A stretch of DNA of 64,000 nt from Rhizobium sp. WYJ-E13 (GCF_018987265.1 NZ_CP076853.1:4146501-4210500), one strand, 5' to 3'. Counted from the stretch's first letter, positions 1 to 10,167 are shown. Notes: generated by a model not told the origin, from the sequence alone. Program-made: numbers and translations.

Positions 1-248
1 TCGCGGATCGTCTCGAGATCAGGCTGGCCGACCTTGTCGAGGACGAGCTTCAGCGTGTGCTGCGCACGCACCAGCGCGGAGGTGAAGGCGATATCGAACT
101 TGATGCCGTAATCGGCAAGCGCCTGGCCGCCGGCCCTCGCTTCCTGGATGCCGAGCTCTGTCAGATCAGGATCCTTCCAGCCGGTGAAGAGATTCTTGAG
201 ATTCCAGTCGCTCTGGCCGTGGCGAACGAGGACGAGGGTACCGCTCAT
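1..248 (-). CDS. gpmA: 2,3-bisphosphoglycerate-dependent phosphoglycerate mutase, C-terminus outside the window
   Basis: Glycolytic interconversion of 3- and 2-phosphoglycerate in the cytoplasm. Reading the minus strand from the ATG at 248 gives an N-terminus with the phosphohistidine signature [10 protein letters not shown], then [14 protein letters not shown] and [10 protein letters not shown], all typical of the family. Only about 82 residues are inside the window. The gene starts 22 bases after dapB ends and probably shares its transcript. Family assignment is clear; completeness of the gene cannot be judged. Confidence 0.88.
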   Translation of the reverse strand, partial: MSGTLVLVRHGQSDWNLKNLFTGWKDPDLTELGIQEARAGGQALADYGIKFDIAFTSALVRAQHTLKLVLDKVGQPDLETIR

Positions 249-270
249 GAAAAATGCCTCCGAGAAATGG

Positions 271-1095
271 TCAATGGGAAGAAAGCCCGAGAACGTCGAG
301 CATGGAATAGAGCCCCGGCTTCTTGTCGCGCGCCCAAAGGGCTGCCTTGATGGCGCCACGCGCAAAGATCGAACGGTCGGTCGCGCTGTGGGACAGGGTA
401 ACGGTCTCGCCTTCGCCGGCAAAAAGCACGGAATGCTCGCCGATGACGGAGCCGCCGCGCAATGTCGCAAAGCCGATCGTGCCGGCTTCCCGTGCGCCGG
501 TATGGCCGTCACGCACGCGTACGGACTTCGCGCCAAGATCGATATTGCGGCCCTTCGCGGCTGCCTCGCCGAGCAACAATGCCGTACCCGAGGGTGCATC
601 GACCTTGCGCTTGTGATGCATTTCGAGAACTTCGATATCCCAGTCGGCTGAGTCGAGCGCCTGGGCGGCCTGCTGCACGAGAACGCTGAGCAGGTTGACG
701 CCGAGGCTCATATTGCCAGATTTGACAATGCGGGCATGGCGCGCGGCCGCCGCAATCTTTGCATCGTCCTCCTGCGAGCAGCCGGTCGTGCCGACCACAT
801 GAACGATGCGGGCCTGCGCCGCAAGACCGGCGAATTCTACCGAACCATCCGGCGAGGTGAAGTCCAGTACGCCCTCGGCATGAAGGAAGGCTGCCAGCGG
901 ATCGTCGCCGATAATGATGCCAGTGGCGCCAAGCCCGGCGATTTCACCGGCGTCCTTGCCGACGAAGGGCGAGCCGGGACGCTCAATCGCTGCGTGCAGC
1001 GTCACGCCGTCGATGGAATGGATGAGACGGATGAGCGTCTGCCCCATGCGCCCCGCCGCTCCAACCACCACCAGTTTCATCGCAGCGTCGCTCAT
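271..1095 (-). CDS. dapB: 4-hydroxy-tetrahydrodipicolinate reductase
   Basis: Reduces the dihydrodipicolinate-pathway intermediate to tetrahydrodipicolinate with NAD(P)H, on the route to lysine and meso-diaminopimelate for peptidoglycan. The 274-residue length is normal. An N-terminal nucleotide-binding loop VGAAGRMGQ lies near residues 11-19, and the catalytic/substrate segment [13 protein letters not shown] lies around residues 160-172. The gene begins 18 bases after the ABC exporter gene ends and is followed 22 bases later by gpmA, so an exporter-dapB-gpmA transcript is likely. Confidence 0.95.
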   Translation of the reverse strand: MSDAAMKLVVVGAAGRMGQTLIRLIHSIDGVTLHAAIERPGSPFVGKDAGEIAGLGATGIIIGDDPLAAFLHAEGVLDFTSPDGSVEFAGLAAQARIVHVVGTTGCSQEDDAKIAAAARHARIVKSGNMSLGVNLLSVLVQQAAQALDSADWDIEVLEMHHKRKVDAPSGTALLLGEAAAKGRNIDLGAKSVRVRDGHTGAREAGTIGFATLRGGSVIGEHSVLFAGEGETVTLSHSATDRSIFARGAIKAALWARDKKPGLYSMLDVLGLSSH

Positions 1096-1113
1096 GTCAG
1101 TCCATCATCCCGA

Positions 1114-2949
1114 TCAGTATGAATCAGAAGCCGAAGGCCTCTGCAGATTGTTGAGGCGAGCGTAAAGTCCGTCGTTGACCTTCGCAAGCGTCTCGTGATT
1201 GCCTTCTTCGACGACGCGGCCCTGCTGCATCACGATGATCTTGTCGGCGCGCACAACGGTCGAAAGCCGGTGAGCGATGACGACGACCGTTCGGCCGGTC
1301 ATGGCTTCGTCGAGTGCCTTCTGCACGGCCGCTTCCGATTCCGTATCGAGTGCGGAGGTCGCCTCGTCGAGAAGCAGGATCGGTGCGTTGCGCACCAGCG
1401 CACGGGCGATCGACAGCCGCTGGCGCTGGCCGCCGGAAAGCGTCACGCCATTTTCGCCGACGGGCGTATCGTAGCCCTGCGGCTGCGCGAGGATGAAGTC
1501 ATGCGCATAGGCAAGCCGCGCTGCCTTCTCGATATCCTCGTCCGTGGCTTCAGGGCGGCCATAGCGGATATTGTCGCGGATCGTGCCTTCGAAGAGGTAA
1601 GGCTGCTGCGAGACATAGGCGAGCTGCCGGCGCAGCGACTGCTTGGTGATATGGGCGATATCCTGCCCGTCGATCAGGATCTGGCCTTCCTTCGGATCAT
1701 AGAAACGCGGAATGAGGCTGATGACGGTGGATTTACCGGCGCCGGACGGGCCGACGAGCGCCGTTGTCTTGCCGCCCTCGGCCGTCAGCGTCACGCCATC
1801 AAGCACGCGTTCATTGCCATAGGCAAACGAGACGTTGCGGAATTCGATCTTCGCTTCGGTGACAACAAGCGGCTTGGCATCCGGCAGGTCACGCTGGCGC
1901 GGTTCCATGTCGAGCAACTCGTAGATCATCCGGGCGTTGACGATGGCGCGCTCCATCTGCACCTGCAGGCGGGCAAGGCGCCGGGCCGGATCGTAAGCGA
2001 GCAGCAGCGCCGTGACGAAGGAGAAGAAGGCGCCCGGCGGCACGCCCTGATAGATCGAGCGATAGGCGGCATAGGCAAGCACGCTCGCGACGGCAAAGCC
2101 GGCAAAGCTTTCCGTCAGCGGCGAGGTACGCTCGGAAAGCCGCGCGATACGGTTCGCCCGGCCCTCGGCAGCGCCGATCAGCTTGTTGACCTTGTTCTCC
2201 AGCGCTTCTTCCATCGTGAAGGCCTTCACGATGGAGATACCCTGGATCGTCTCCTGCATGGCGCCGAGAACATGGCTGTTGAGGTCGACGGCCTCGCGGG
2301 TGGCCGAGCGCAGGCGTTTGGAAACGTAGCGCAGTGCATAAAGCAGCGGCGGCGCCAGAATGAAGACGGCAAGGCTCAGCAGCGGATCCTGCAGCACCAT
2401 GACGCCGATCAGCGAGACGAAGGTCAGGAGATCGCGCACCGTCGAGGTGATGGTGAGGTTCAGGACATCGCGGATGCCGCTGACATTCTGGCTCACCTGG
2501 GCCGCGATTTGGGCCGAGCGCGCCTCGTTGAAGAAGCCGACGGAAAGCGTCATCAGGTGCGAATAGAGCCGGCGCTGGTAGCGGGCGACGATGTCGTTGC
2601 CGATCCGCGACAGCGCCACACCCTGTCCGTAGCTCGCAAAACCGCGCAGCATGAAGGCGATGAAAATGGAAAGACAGATGATCCAGACGACGTCCGCGCG
2701 CCTGTTGGCGAAGGCCTCGTCGATGATCGCCCGCATGATCCAGGCGGTAAATGCCGTCGAAAGTGCCACGATGACAAGGCAGGAGATCGCGAAGACATAG
2801 CCCCAGAGATGGTCCCGGCCGTTTTCCGCAATGATGCGCTTCAGGATTCCGGTCACGGTATCGCTGTTGACGTGTGGCTTTCTGCTGGCGGCGGCTTCCA
2901 AAAATAGGCTTCCTGTTTCAGGGCCGCATGCCGCAGGCGCGGCACGCAT
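1114..2949 (-). CDS. ABC exporter, fused membrane and ATPase domains (MsbA/lipid exporter-like)
   Basis: Homodimeric type half-transporter. The N-terminal half holds about six membrane segments (roughly residues 45-320). The C-terminal ATPase has Walker A GPSGAGKST, the LSGGQRQR signature, Walker B ILLLDEATSALD and the H-loop IAHRLSTV. MsbA-like proteins flip lipid A or phospholipids across the inner membrane; the true substrate here is not shown. The longest frame starts at 2949, but a TTG at 2901 preceded by an AGGAAG motif is an equally good start and would remove a non-conserved leader. It is the first gene of a likely operon with dapB and gpmA. Confidence 0.9.
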   Translation of the reverse strand: MRAAPAACGPETGSLFLEAAASRKPHVNSDTVTGILKRIIAENGRDHLWGYVFAISCLVIVALSTAFTAWIMRAIIDEAFANRRADVVWIICLSIFIAFMLRGFASYGQGVALSRIGNDIVARYQRRLYSHLMTLSVGFFNEARSAQIAAQVSQNVSGIRDVLNLTITSTVRDLLTFVSLIGVMVLQDPLLSLAVFILAPPLLYALRYVSKRLRSATREAVDLNSHVLGAMQETIQGISIVKAFTMEEALENKVNKLIGAAEGRANRIARLSERTSPLTESFAGFAVASVLAYAAYRSIYQGVPPGAFFSFVTALLLAYDPARRLARLQVQMERAIVNARMIYELLDMEPRQRDLPDAKPLVVTEAKIEFRNVSFAYGNERVLDGVTLTAEGGKTTALVGPSGAGKSTVISLIPRFYDPKEGQILIDGQDIAHITKQSLRRQLAYVSQQPYLFEGTIRDNIRYGRPEATDEDIEKAARLAYAHDFILAQPQGYDTPVGENGVTLSGGQRQRLSIARALVRNAPILLLDEATSALDTESEAAVQKALDEAMTGRTVVVIAHRLSTVVRADKIIVMQQGRVVEEGNHETLAKVNDGLYARLNNLQRPSASDSY

Positions 2950-3053
2950 ATGCGCGGGCTCTATAAAGAGTTGAGGGGGCTTTGGCTATAGCGCCGTGCG
3001 TCCCATGGGGGCGCACAAAGGCCGCTCTAACGCCTTGAAACCATGCTTCAGGC

Positions 3054-4070
3054 TCAGGCCAGCCAGCGCCGTCCATCCGTCGAAAGGCCGAAGTTTGCAG
3101 GCATCCGCGCATAGGAAGAAAGCCCGGCAAGAGCAGCCAGCGGATGCGTCACGACATAGGTCGGGATCGTGCGCAGCAGGGCCGAATGCGGCGCTTTGTC
3201 CTCGAAGGCTGCCCGGAATTCCGGCTTTTTCAGCGCCGGAAGGATCTTCTGCGAGATGCCGCCGGAGAGGTAGACGCCGCCGCGGGCCATGAACACCAGT
3301 GCCATGTCGCCCGCCACGCGGCCGAGATAGGTCGCAAACAGCGAGACGGTTTCGACGGCGACCTTATCGCTGCCGGCAAGCCCATGCGAGGTGATGTCCG
3401 CCGGGTCGCTCATTTCAGGCTCGACGCCATCTGCCGCACAGATGGCGCGGTAGAGGTTGACGATGCCGCGCCCGCAGAGGATCTGCTCGGCCGAAATGCG
3501 GCCCTCGATCGTTTCGACATGCGGGAAGATTTCATAGTCGCGTTTGCTGCGCGGCCCGAGATCGACATGCCCGCCTTCGCCGGGAACCGGAATCCAGGTC
3601 GACTGGGTGTGAACCAGACCGCCGACGCCAAGGCCGGTGCCGGGTCCGAGCACGACGCGGGACGCCACCATATCGCCCGAGACATTGCCGATGCGCTCGC
3701 GGTTTTCGTCGGAGAGTGCCGCGATCGCCAGCGCCTGTGCTTCAAAGTCGTTGACGACGAGTACGTCGACGAGGCCGAGGCCCTCGATCATCCTCTTCGG
3801 CCGCACTACCCAGGGGCAGTTGGTCAACGGGATTTCATCCGCCTTGATCGGGCCGGCGACGGCCAGGATCGCGGCGCGCGGCTGTACGGAGGTCTTGTCC
3901 AGCACACCCTTCTGGATCGCTTCGTCGATCGTTGCGTAATCGGCCGTGCGGACATTGGGAAACTGCTTCGGCTCCGCATAGGCATCCGTCAGGATGGAGA
4001 AGCGGGCATTCGTGCCACCGATGTCGCCGATCAGGATCGGAAAGGGCAAGGGAGTAGAGGATGCAGTCAT
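3054..4070 (-). CDS. glk: glucokinase
   Basis: Phosphorylates glucose with ATP in the cytoplasm. The 338-residue protein matches the bacterial Glk family rather than the ROK type. It has the N-terminal phosphate loop [13 protein letters not shown], the catalytic aspartate segment VVNDFEAQA, the adenosine/phosphate motif [12 protein letters not shown] and [10 protein letters not shown]. It starts 28 bases after mgsA ends, so the two are probably co-transcribed; coupling glucose phosphorylation with the methylglyoxal bypass makes metabolic sense. Confidence 0.95.
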   Translation of the reverse strand: MTASSTPLPFPILIGDIGGTNARFSILTDAYAEPKQFPNVRTADYATIDEAIQKGVLDKTSVQPRAAILAVAGPIKADEIPLTNCPWVVRPKRMIEGLGLVDVLVVNDFEAQALAIAALSDENRERIGNVSGDMVASRVVLGPGTGLGVGGLVHTQSTWIPVPGEGGHVDLGPRSKRDYEIFPHVETIEGRISAEQILCGRGIVNLYRAICAADGVEPEMSDPADITSHGLAGSDKVAVETVSLFATYLGRVAGDMALVFMARGGVYLSGGISQKILPALKKPEFRAAFEDKAPHSALLRTIPTYVVTHPLAALAGLSSYARMPANFGLSTDGRRWLA

Positions 4071-4098
4071 GGCCGGTTCCGTGCTGTAGCCCGAGGGA

Positions 4099-4479
4099 TC
4101 AGGCGTTAAGGGTAGGGAGAAGCTTTTCGGCTGTCGATTCGTTCAGCGCCATCGGAATGTCGTAGACGATCGCAAGCCGCATCAGCGCCTTGACGTCGAC
4201 ATCATGCGGCATTGGCGTCAGCGGGTCCACGAAGAAGATCAGGGCACTGACCTCGCCGGTGGAAATCAGTGCGCCGATCTGCTGATCGCCGCCGAGCGGA
4301 CCGCTTTTCAGCCTGACAACGTGAAGGTCGGGCGCGGCGTCGAGCACGCGCCCGCCCGTCGTGCCGGTGGCGACGATTTTCCATCGGGAGAGGAGATCCC
4401 TGTTACGGCGGGCAAACGCCGCCATGTCGTCCTTCTTCTGGTCATGCGCAATCAATGCGAGGCATTTGTCGCCGGCCAT
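4099..4479 (-). CDS. mgsA: methylglyoxal synthase
   Basis: Converts dihydroxyacetone phosphate to methylglyoxal and phosphate, an overflow route when sugar phosphates accumulate. The 126-residue length is slightly shorter than the E. coli enzyme. Conserved segments are [11 protein letters not shown] near the N-terminus, the phosphate-binding [18 protein letters not shown], and [15 protein letters not shown] with the catalytic aspartate. It lies directly upstream of glk on the same strand. Confidence 0.95.
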   Translation of the reverse strand: MAGDKCLALIAHDQKKDDMAAFARRNRDLLSRWKIVATGTTGGRVLDAAPDLHVVRLKSGPLGGDQQIGALISTGEVSALIFFVDPLTPMPHDVDVKALMRLAIVYDIPMALNESTAEKLLPTLNA

Positions 4480-4583
4480 GAACGGGGTTCTCCACGCACG
4501 TAATTCAATCGATTTGACCGCTTCTACACCAGGCGTTTGTGATTTGAAAGACAGCCGTCCGCCCCCTGTTTGGCCTGTTCAGC

Positions 4584-5651
4584 CTATTGCACGACCGGCT
4601 TGTCGCTTGGAACCGGGCCGACGGCAGGAAGCGCGCTGCCGGTATCGACAGGTGGTGCGGCCGCCGGGACTGCCGTCAGCGCACTCGCCGCTGAAGGACC
4701 GCCATAGGTCCCGGCTTCCGCAGAGGCGATGGACGGCGCGTCGACAACGGCAGAGCAGGCCTTCGGCAGGTCGGAGACCATGACCTCACGCGGCGGCTTC
4801 GGCGGCTTTGCACTGGGCTTCGGTGCCGCCCACGGCTCTTTCGTAAACCACCAGGCGAGCGACTTGTCGCAGCCGTCGCCGGCCGCCACCGGCGCCTGCC
4901 CTGTACAGCCCTTGGCACCAACAGGGCATTTCATGCGGATGTGGAAATGCGAATCGTGCCCGTATTCGGGCCTGAGCTTGCCGAGATTGGTCCGGTCGCC
5001 CGTCCAGGTATCGCACATTTTCTTCTTGATCGCCGGGTTGACGAAGATGCGCTCGACCTGCGGATAGCTTGCCGCCAGCATCAGGAGTTCTGCGCGCTGC
5101 TTGCTCCACACTTTCGGGTCGACGGTCAGAAATTTGTCTTTCTGCAACATGGTGGTGAAGGGCAGGTCTTCCCGCTCTTCGTAGCTCAGGCGCTGCGAGG
5201 GCATGGGTGTAAACCAGACATCGGCATCCAGCCCGATCTGGTGCGAGGCATGGCCGTTGAACATCGGCCCGCCGCGCGGCTGGGCAATATCGCCGACGAG
5301 GATACCCGGCCAGCCGATCCTGGCCCGCGCATCCTGCGAGAATTTTTCCAGAAGCGAGATCATCGCCGGATTGCCCCAGCGCCGGTTGCGCGAAAGGCGC
5401 ATCGCCTGCCAGGTCGGCCCGTCGGCCGGCAGCGCCTCGGCACCGGTCATGCAGCCCTTGGCGTAAAAGCCGATCGGCTGCGCCGGCCCCTGCGTCGGCA
5501 ATTTCTCGGAGCCGAAAATCGCCTTGGCGCTGCCGGGGCTCGGCGTCTTCTGCTGGGCGCCGACATCGCCGGCGACAAGGCTTGCGCCCATTGCGCCGGC
5601 GAATGTCAGTTTGCCGAAAGTCCTGAAAGCCTGAGCTAAGCCGAAAGCCAT
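4584..5651 (-). CDS. mepA: penicillin-insensitive murein endopeptidase (MepA, M74 family)
   Basis: Periplasmic zinc metallopeptidase of the LAS fold that cleaves D-Ala-mDAP cross-links in peptidoglycan. An N-terminal signal-peptide-like segment precedes residue about 35. The family's metal and active-site segments are visible: FNGHASHQIGLDADVWF and YGHDSHFHIRMKCP. The start at 5651 was chosen because the frame upstream of it has no export signal and unlikely composition. After the catalytic part comes a proline/alanine-rich tail of about 90 residues (from PKPSAKPPKPP to the end) that the short E. coli protein lacks; it may be a wall-spanning linker. Confidence 0.88.
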   Translation of the reverse strand: MAFGLAQAFRTFGKLTFAGAMGASLVAGDVGAQQKTPSPGSAKAIFGSEKLPTQGPAQPIGFYAKGCMTGAEALPADGPTWQAMRLSRNRRWGNPAMISLLEKFSQDARARIGWPGILVGDIAQPRGGPMFNGHASHQIGLDADVWFTPMPSQRLSYEEREDLPFTTMLQKDKFLTVDPKVWSKQRAELLMLAASYPQVERIFVNPAIKKKMCDTWTGDRTNLGKLRPEYGHDSHFHIRMKCPVGAKGCTGQAPVAAGDGCDKSLAWWFTKEPWAAPKPSAKPPKPPREVMVSDLPKACSAVVDAPSIASAEAGTYGGPSAASALTAVPAAAPPVDTGSALPAVGPVPSDKPVVQ

Positions 5652-5742
5652 GCGTACCTGCCTGTCGAAGTGATTTGCATCGAATCTACCGTGAAAAGCA
5701 ATTTTGGTGAATCGATGTTTTGGCAGGCGGCGCGCAAAGGCC

Positions 5743-6315
5743 CTAGCCGTTGGACAGAATCTCGGCCGTTTTGCGCACCCGCGAAAGCCGCGGCAGGATA
5801 CGCTCACAAGCAAGAGAATGCATGTCGGCGGTGAAGGTGCTCATCGCGTCCTCGACGGCGATGACGGCGTAATTATGGGCATACGCGTCGCGGATCGTCG
5901 CTTCGACGCCGAAATTCGTGGCGATACCGGTGAGGATCACGGTCGTAATGCCGCGGCGGCGCAGCTGCAGATCCATCTCCGTGCCATAAAAAGCGCTCCA
6001 TTGATGTTTGACGATGTGGACATCGACCTCGAGCGCAGCAATTTCCGAAGGAGCCGCAAGCGCGGCTGTCGGAAGGCCGCCTTCGGGGAAAACCGCCGGC
6101 TCGTCCACCGGCTGGTTGACAGCATCGGCATAATCCGGGGAGAATCCGACTGTAACGAGGATCACCGTGCCGCCTTCGGACTTCAGCTTTTTGGCGATCG
6201 CGGCGGTATTCTCGATCACCTGCTGGGCGGAATGGGGCGCAAGCTGCCGGCTGACGATGAAGCCTTGCAGGTCGATGGAAACGAGTGCCGTGGTCTTTGG
6301 ATCGTAGAGTGACAT
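5743..6315 (-). CDS. isochorismatase-superfamily hydrolase lacking the usual cysteine
   Basis: A 190-residue alpha/beta cysteine-hydrolase fold. The superfamily's catalytic Asp (SIDLQGF, D15) and Lys (IVKHQWSAF, K103) are present. In the third motif, TGIATNFGVEATIRDA, the position normally held by the nucleophilic cysteine reads glycine (G136), as in EntB-type isochorismatases rather than in nicotinamidase or N-carbamoylsarcosine amidohydrolase. The substrate is unknown. It is transcribed divergently from the TetR gene with only 40 bases between the starts, so that regulator probably controls it. Confidence 0.85.
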   Translation of the reverse strand: MSLYDPKTTALVSIDLQGFIVSRQLAPHSAQQVIENTAAIAKKLKSEGGTVILVTVGFSPDYADAVNQPVDEPAVFPEGGLPTAALAAPSEIAALEVDVHIVKHQWSAFYGTEMDLQLRRRGITTVILTGIATNFGVEATIRDAYAHNYAVIAVEDAMSTFTADMHSLACERILPRLSRVRKTAEILSNG

Positions 6316-6339
6316 GGGAAGCTCCAGGGAAGGAAAATA

Positions 6340-6378
6340 TGAGGGTGTCCTCACAATGACAAATACGAGGATAGCCTC
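6340..6378. promoter_or_regulatory. paired TetR-type operator candidates
   Basis: Two matching short inverted repeats: TGAGG-GTGT-CCTCA at 6340-6353 and GAGG-ATAG-CCTC at 6367-6378, centred about 26 bases apart. The first lies between the divergent hydrolase and TetR starts, the second just inside the TetR coding region. Small symmetrical sites in the promoter of a divergent TetR gene are the usual autoregulatory operators; that use is inferred. Confidence 0.6.
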
Positions 6379-6991
6379 ACAAAAATCAAGCCCTGAACCA
6401 CAAACCCGTGTGCCAAAACGTCAGCGCGGCCATGAGCGCGTCGCTGTTCTCCTCGAAGCGGCGGCTCGGGTTTTTCTCGAAAAGGGCTACGATGCCGCGA
6501 CCATGACGGAGATTGCCGCAGCCGCCAATTCCTCGATCGGTTCGCTCTATCAGTTCTTTCCGACCAAACTTCTGCTTGCCGAAGCGCTGCACATCGACCG
6601 CCTGCAACAGCTGAACGGCGCCCTTGCCGAACTCGCGGAGAAGACCCGCGGCAGGAGTGCTGCCGAGATCGGCGATGCGATCTTCACGCGGTTCGGCCGC
6701 TTCATCGAGGATCATCCGGAATTTCCCGCTCTCGCCGCGCGCCGCGATGTGCCCAAGGAGCGCAAGGCAAAATCGCGTGCGGAGCTTCGCGCCAGCATCA
6801 CGGGGCTCTTGAAGAATGCCGAACCGTCGGTCGAGCGCGATGTCGATCTGCTGGGCGCCCTCGTGCTGGAGCTTCTGCGCATCGTCGTTGCAGCCGCCAA
6901 TGACCCCGATGGTTCCGGCGATCCGCGGCTGGTCGGGGAGCTGCGACGCATGCTCCGCAAGCGTCTCGAGGAAGTGACGCCCTGCACGTGA
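6356..6991 (+). CDS. TetR/AcrR-family transcriptional regulator
   Basis: A 211-residue regulator. The N-terminal helix-turn-helix is clear: RVAVLLEAAARVFLEKGYDAATMTEIAAAANSSIGSLYQFFPTKLLLAEALH, with the GSLYQFFPTK recognition region typical of TetR proteins. The rest is the variable ligand-binding/dimer domain. The ATG at 6356 has a GAGGGTGT element about nine bases upstream, although this overlaps an operator-like palindrome. It probably represses itself and the divergent isochorismatase-like gene; the ligand is unknown. Confidence 0.88.
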   Translation: MTNTRIASQKSSPEPQTRVPKRQRGHERVAVLLEAAARVFLEKGYDAATMTEIAAAANSSIGSLYQFFPTKLLLAEALHIDRLQQLNGALAELAEKTRGRSAAEIGDAIFTRFGRFIEDHPEFPALAARRDVPKERKAKSRAELRASITGLLKNAEPSVERDVDLLGALVLELLRIVVAAANDPDGSGDPRLVGELRRMLRKRLEEVTPCT

Positions 6992-7099
6992 GCGATCAGG
7001 TCAAATTTCGCGAGCAGCATAAAAACGGAACTCTTTTCTGTTTTTTGCCAGTATTTCCCGTATTCTCGACAATGCAAAAAAGAACAAGGGGTTTGGTGA

Positions 7100-8935
7100 A
7101 TGGCATCTTGGACGCCGAAATTTCTTCTGTCTGCGACAACGTCTCTGTTTCTCGCCTTCGGGGCTTTTGCACAGGACGCGGATGGATGGCGGGTCGGGAT
7201 TGCGACGGTCGGCGATCTCAAGCATCCCCAGGGTTTTGATCATTTCGACTATGTCAACCCGCTGGCGCCGAAGGGCGCCACCCTGCGTCTTTCGGACGAA
7301 GGTAACTTCGATACGCTGAACCCATTGCTTGCGCGCGGAGAGGTGGGCGCCGGTCTGGCCACAGTGTTCGATACGCTGCTGACCCCGGCGCTCGACGAGT
7401 TGTCGTCGTCCTACGGCCTGTTGGCTGAAGGCGTGAAATATCCGGATGACTTGACCTCGGCGACCTTCCGCCTGCGCATCGAAGCCAAATGGGCCGACGG
7501 CCAGCCGGTGACGCCGGAGGATGTCGTTTTCAGCTTCGAGCAGGCGAAGAAAAACGATCCGCAGATGGAGTTCTATTATCGCCACGTGAAGTCGGCCGAA
7601 AAGACCGGCGATCGCGAGGTGACCTTCAGTTTCGACGAACCCAACAATCGCGAACTGCCGCAGATCGTCGGCCAACTGGTGATCGTGCCTAAGCACTGGT
7701 GGGAGGCGAATGGCGCAGACGGCAAGCCGCGCGACATCTCCCGCACCTCGCTGGAAATTCCCATGGGCTCCGGCCCCTACAAGATGGTTTCGGTGACGCC
7801 GGGCTCGAAGATCCGCTACGAGCTGCGTGACGACTATTGGGGCAAGAACCTCAACGTCAATGTCGGCCAGAACAATTTCGGCGCAATCGAATATACCTAT
7901 TTTGCCGATCGCGACGTGATGTTCGAAGCCTTCCGCTCGAACAATACCGACTATTGGTGGGAAAACGCCGCCAAGCGCTGGGCCACCGCCTATGACTTCC
8001 CGGCCGTCAGGGACGGCCGCGTCAAGCGCGAGGAAGTCGAAAACGAGTGGCGCAAGGTCGGAGTCATGGTTGGCTTCATCTTCAACCTGCGCCGAGACAA
8101 GTTTGCCGACGAGAGGGTGCGCGAGGCGTTGAACTATGCCTTCGATTTCGAGGAACTGCGCCGCACGATCTTCTATGGCTCCTATGAGCGGATCGACAGT
8201 TTCTTCTTCCGCACCGAGCTTGCCTCCACCGGCCTTCCGCAAGGCCGCGAACTCGAAATCCTGAACGAGGTCAAGGACCTGGTTCCGCCGGAGGTTTTTA
8301 CCAAGCCCTATACCAATCCGGTTGGCGGCGACCCGGCCAAGCTGCGCGACAACCTGCGCACCGCGATCGGCATGCTGAAGGAAGCGGGTTACGAGCTGAA
8401 GGGCAACCGCATGGTCAATGTGAAGACCGGCCAGCCGCTCTCCTTCGAAATCCTGCTCAACGGGCCGACCATCGAGCCCGTCGCGCTCGCCTTCTCGCAG
8501 AACCTGAAGAAGATCGGCATCGATGCAAGCGTGCGTAGCGTCGAACCGTCGCAATTCACCAACCGCTGGCGCTCACGCGATTTCGACGTCATGTACAATG
8601 GCTGGAGCGAAACCATAAATCCCGGCAATGAGCAGGCCGAATACTGGGGTTCCGACGCCGCGAAGCGCGAAGGATCCCAAAATTACAGCGGTATCAGCGA
8701 TCCAGGTCTCGATGCGCTCATCAAGAAGGTGATCTTCGCCAAGGATCGCGACGAGCTGGTAGCGACGACGCGGGCGCTCGACCGCGTTCTGCTCGCCAAA
8801 CACATCGTCGTGCCGAGTTATGGCTCGCGCACTTCGCGCCTTGCCTATTGGAACAGCATCACGCATCCGGCGGAATTGCCCGAATATGGGCTCGGCATGC
8901 CCGGCGTGTGGTGGTCGACCAGCGCCGGCAGATAA
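7100..8935 (+). CDS. yejA: extracellular peptide-binding protein of an ABC importer (YejA-like)
   Basis: Periplasmic family-5 solute-binding protein of 611 residues. A signal peptide (hydrophobic stretch LLSATTSLFLAFGAFA, cleavage near residue 25) leads into a long SBP_bac_5 domain containing GSGPYKMVSVTPGSKI and FDVMYNGWSETINPG. YejABEF systems import oligopeptides, including microcin C in E. coli, and in Sinorhizobium affect resistance to host antimicrobial peptides; the same role here is inferred. It heads a four-gene cluster with the permeases and ATPase. Confidence 0.92.
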   Translation: MASWTPKFLLSATTSLFLAFGAFAQDADGWRVGIATVGDLKHPQGFDHFDYVNPLAPKGATLRLSDEGNFDTLNPLLARGEVGAGLATVFDTLLTPALDELSSSYGLLAEGVKYPDDLTSATFRLRIEAKWADGQPVTPEDVVFSFEQAKKNDPQMEFYYRHVKSAEKTGDREVTFSFDEPNNRELPQIVGQLVIVPKHWWEANGADGKPRDISRTSLEIPMGSGPYKMVSVTPGSKIRYELRDDYWGKNLNVNVGQNNFGAIEYTYFADRDVMFEAFRSNNTDYWWENAAKRWATAYDFPAVRDGRVKREEVENEWRKVGVMVGFIFNLRRDKFADERVREALNYAFDFEELRRTIFYGSYERIDSFFFRTELASTGLPQGRELEILNEVKDLVPPEVFTKPYTNPVGGDPAKLRDNLRTAIGMLKEAGYELKGNRMVNVKTGQPLSFEILLNGPTIEPVALAFSQNLKKIGIDASVRSVEPSQFTNRWRSRDFDVMYNGWSETINPGNEQAEYWGSDAAKREGSQNYSGISDPGLDALIKKVIFAKDRDELVATTRALDRVLLAKHIVVPSYGSRTSRLAYWNSITHPAELPEYGLGMPGVWWSTSAGR

Positions 8936-9081
8936 GGAAATCCTTGCCTTCGATGGCCGCGGGCGTCCAAATTATGCGCGAATCAGGCGATAGCCGACGA
9001 GGGCGAACAAGAGGAAAGTTGGGAATTGGCGAAATCTGAACGTCGCAGCATCGCGGCTGTCTACCGGATCGGCGGGCGCTG

Positions 9082-10167
9082 ATGGGGGGCTATATCCTTC
9101 GCCGCTTGCTCCTGATGATCCCGACGATCGTCGGTATCATGGCAATTTCCTTCATCGTTGTGCAGTTTGCCCCCGGCGGTCCCGTCGAGCAGGTGATCGC
9201 CCAATTGACCGGACAGGCCGACAGCGCCGACCAGCGCCTCGGCGGCGGTGGCGATGTGGGCCAGCAATTCGACGATGCCGGCTCGAAATATCGCGGCGCC
9301 CAGGGCCTCGATCCCGAACTCATCGCCAAGCTGGAAAAGCAGTTCGGTTTCGACAAGCCGCCGCTGACCCGCTTCGGCGAAATGATGTGGAATTACATCC
9401 GCTTCGATTTCGGCGAGAGCTTCTTCCGCAACACGACCGTGCTCAATCTCATCAAGGAGAAGCTGCCGGTCTCGATCTCGCTCGGCATCTGGATCCTGAT
9501 CTTTTCCTACGCCATCTCCATTCCGCTCGGCATCCGCAAGGCGGTCAAGGACGGCTCCTCCTTCGATGTCTGGACGTCAGGCGTCATCATCGTCGGTTAT
9601 GCCGTGCCGAGCTTCCTGTTCGGCATCCTGCTGATCGTGCTGTTCGCCGGCGGTTCCTTCTATGACTGGTTTCCGCTGCGCGGCCTGGTCTCGGATAATT
9701 TCGACCAGCTTGCCTGGTGGCAGAAACCGCTCGATTATTTCTGGCATCTCACGCTGCCGTTGATCTCGCTGTCGCTGGCATCCTTCGCCACGACGACGCT
9801 TCTGACCAAGAATTCCTTCATCGACGAGATCAAGAAGCAATATGTCGTCACCGCGCGTGCCAAGGGCCTGAACGAGCGGCAGGTGCTCTATGGTCACGTG
9901 TTCCGCAATGCCATGCTGATCGTCATCGCAAGCTTCCCCAGCGCCTTCATCTCCGCCTTCTTCACAGGCTCGCTCCTGATCGAGAACATCTTCTCGCTCG
10001 ATGGTCTCGGCCGCCTCGGCTACCTCTCGGTCGTCAACCGCGACTATCCGATCGTCTTTGCAACGCTCTATATTTTCTCCTTGCTGGGCCTCTTCGTCGG
10101 CCTGATCTCCGACCTGATCTACACCTGGATCGATCCGCGCATCGATTTCGAGCGGAGGGACGTCTGA
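9082..10167 (+). CDS. yejB: peptide ABC transporter permease (YejB-like)
   Basis: A 361-residue inner-membrane permease with six predicted membrane segments. The first is [23 protein letters not shown]; the EAA-type cytoplasmic loop is [23 protein letters not shown], which contacts the ATPase. The periplasmic insert after the first segment is long and glycine-rich, as in YejB. Its TGA overlaps the ATG of the next permease (ATGA), indicating translational coupling. It starts 146 bases after the binding-protein gene, with no obvious terminator between. Confidence 0.93.
   Translation: MGGYILRRLLLMIPTIVGIMAISFIVVQFAPGGPVEQVIAQLTGQADSADQRLGGGGDVGQQFDDAGSKYRGAQGLDPELIAKLEKQFGFDKPPLTRFGEMMWNYIRFDFGESFFRNTTVLNLIKEKLPVSISLGIWILIFSYAISIPLGIRKAVKDGSSFDVWTSGVIIVGYAVPSFLFGILLIVLFAGGSFYDWFPLRGLVSDNFDQLAWWQKPLDYFWHLTLPLISLSLASFATTTLLTKNSFIDEIKKQYVVTARAKGLNERQVLYGHVFRNAMLIVIASFPSAFISAFFTGSLLIENIFSLDGLGRLGYLSVVNRDYPIVFATLYIFSLLGLFVGLISDLIYTWIDPRIDFERRDV

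Noticed and set aside
1195..2907. A 570-residue plus-strand frame opposite the ABC exporter
   Set aside because: Mirror frame of a strongly supported gene; composition is Arg/Asp/His-rich with no domain, as expected for antisense reading of GC-rich coding DNA.
7001..8554. A 517-residue minus-strand frame opposite the peptide-binding protein
   Set aside because: Lies antisense to a gene with signal peptide and family motifs; no ribosome site or motif of its own.
9717..10166. Long in-frame extension upstream of the second permease
   Set aside because: It is an out-of-frame reading of the first permease; the ATGA overlap at 10167 gives the natural start.
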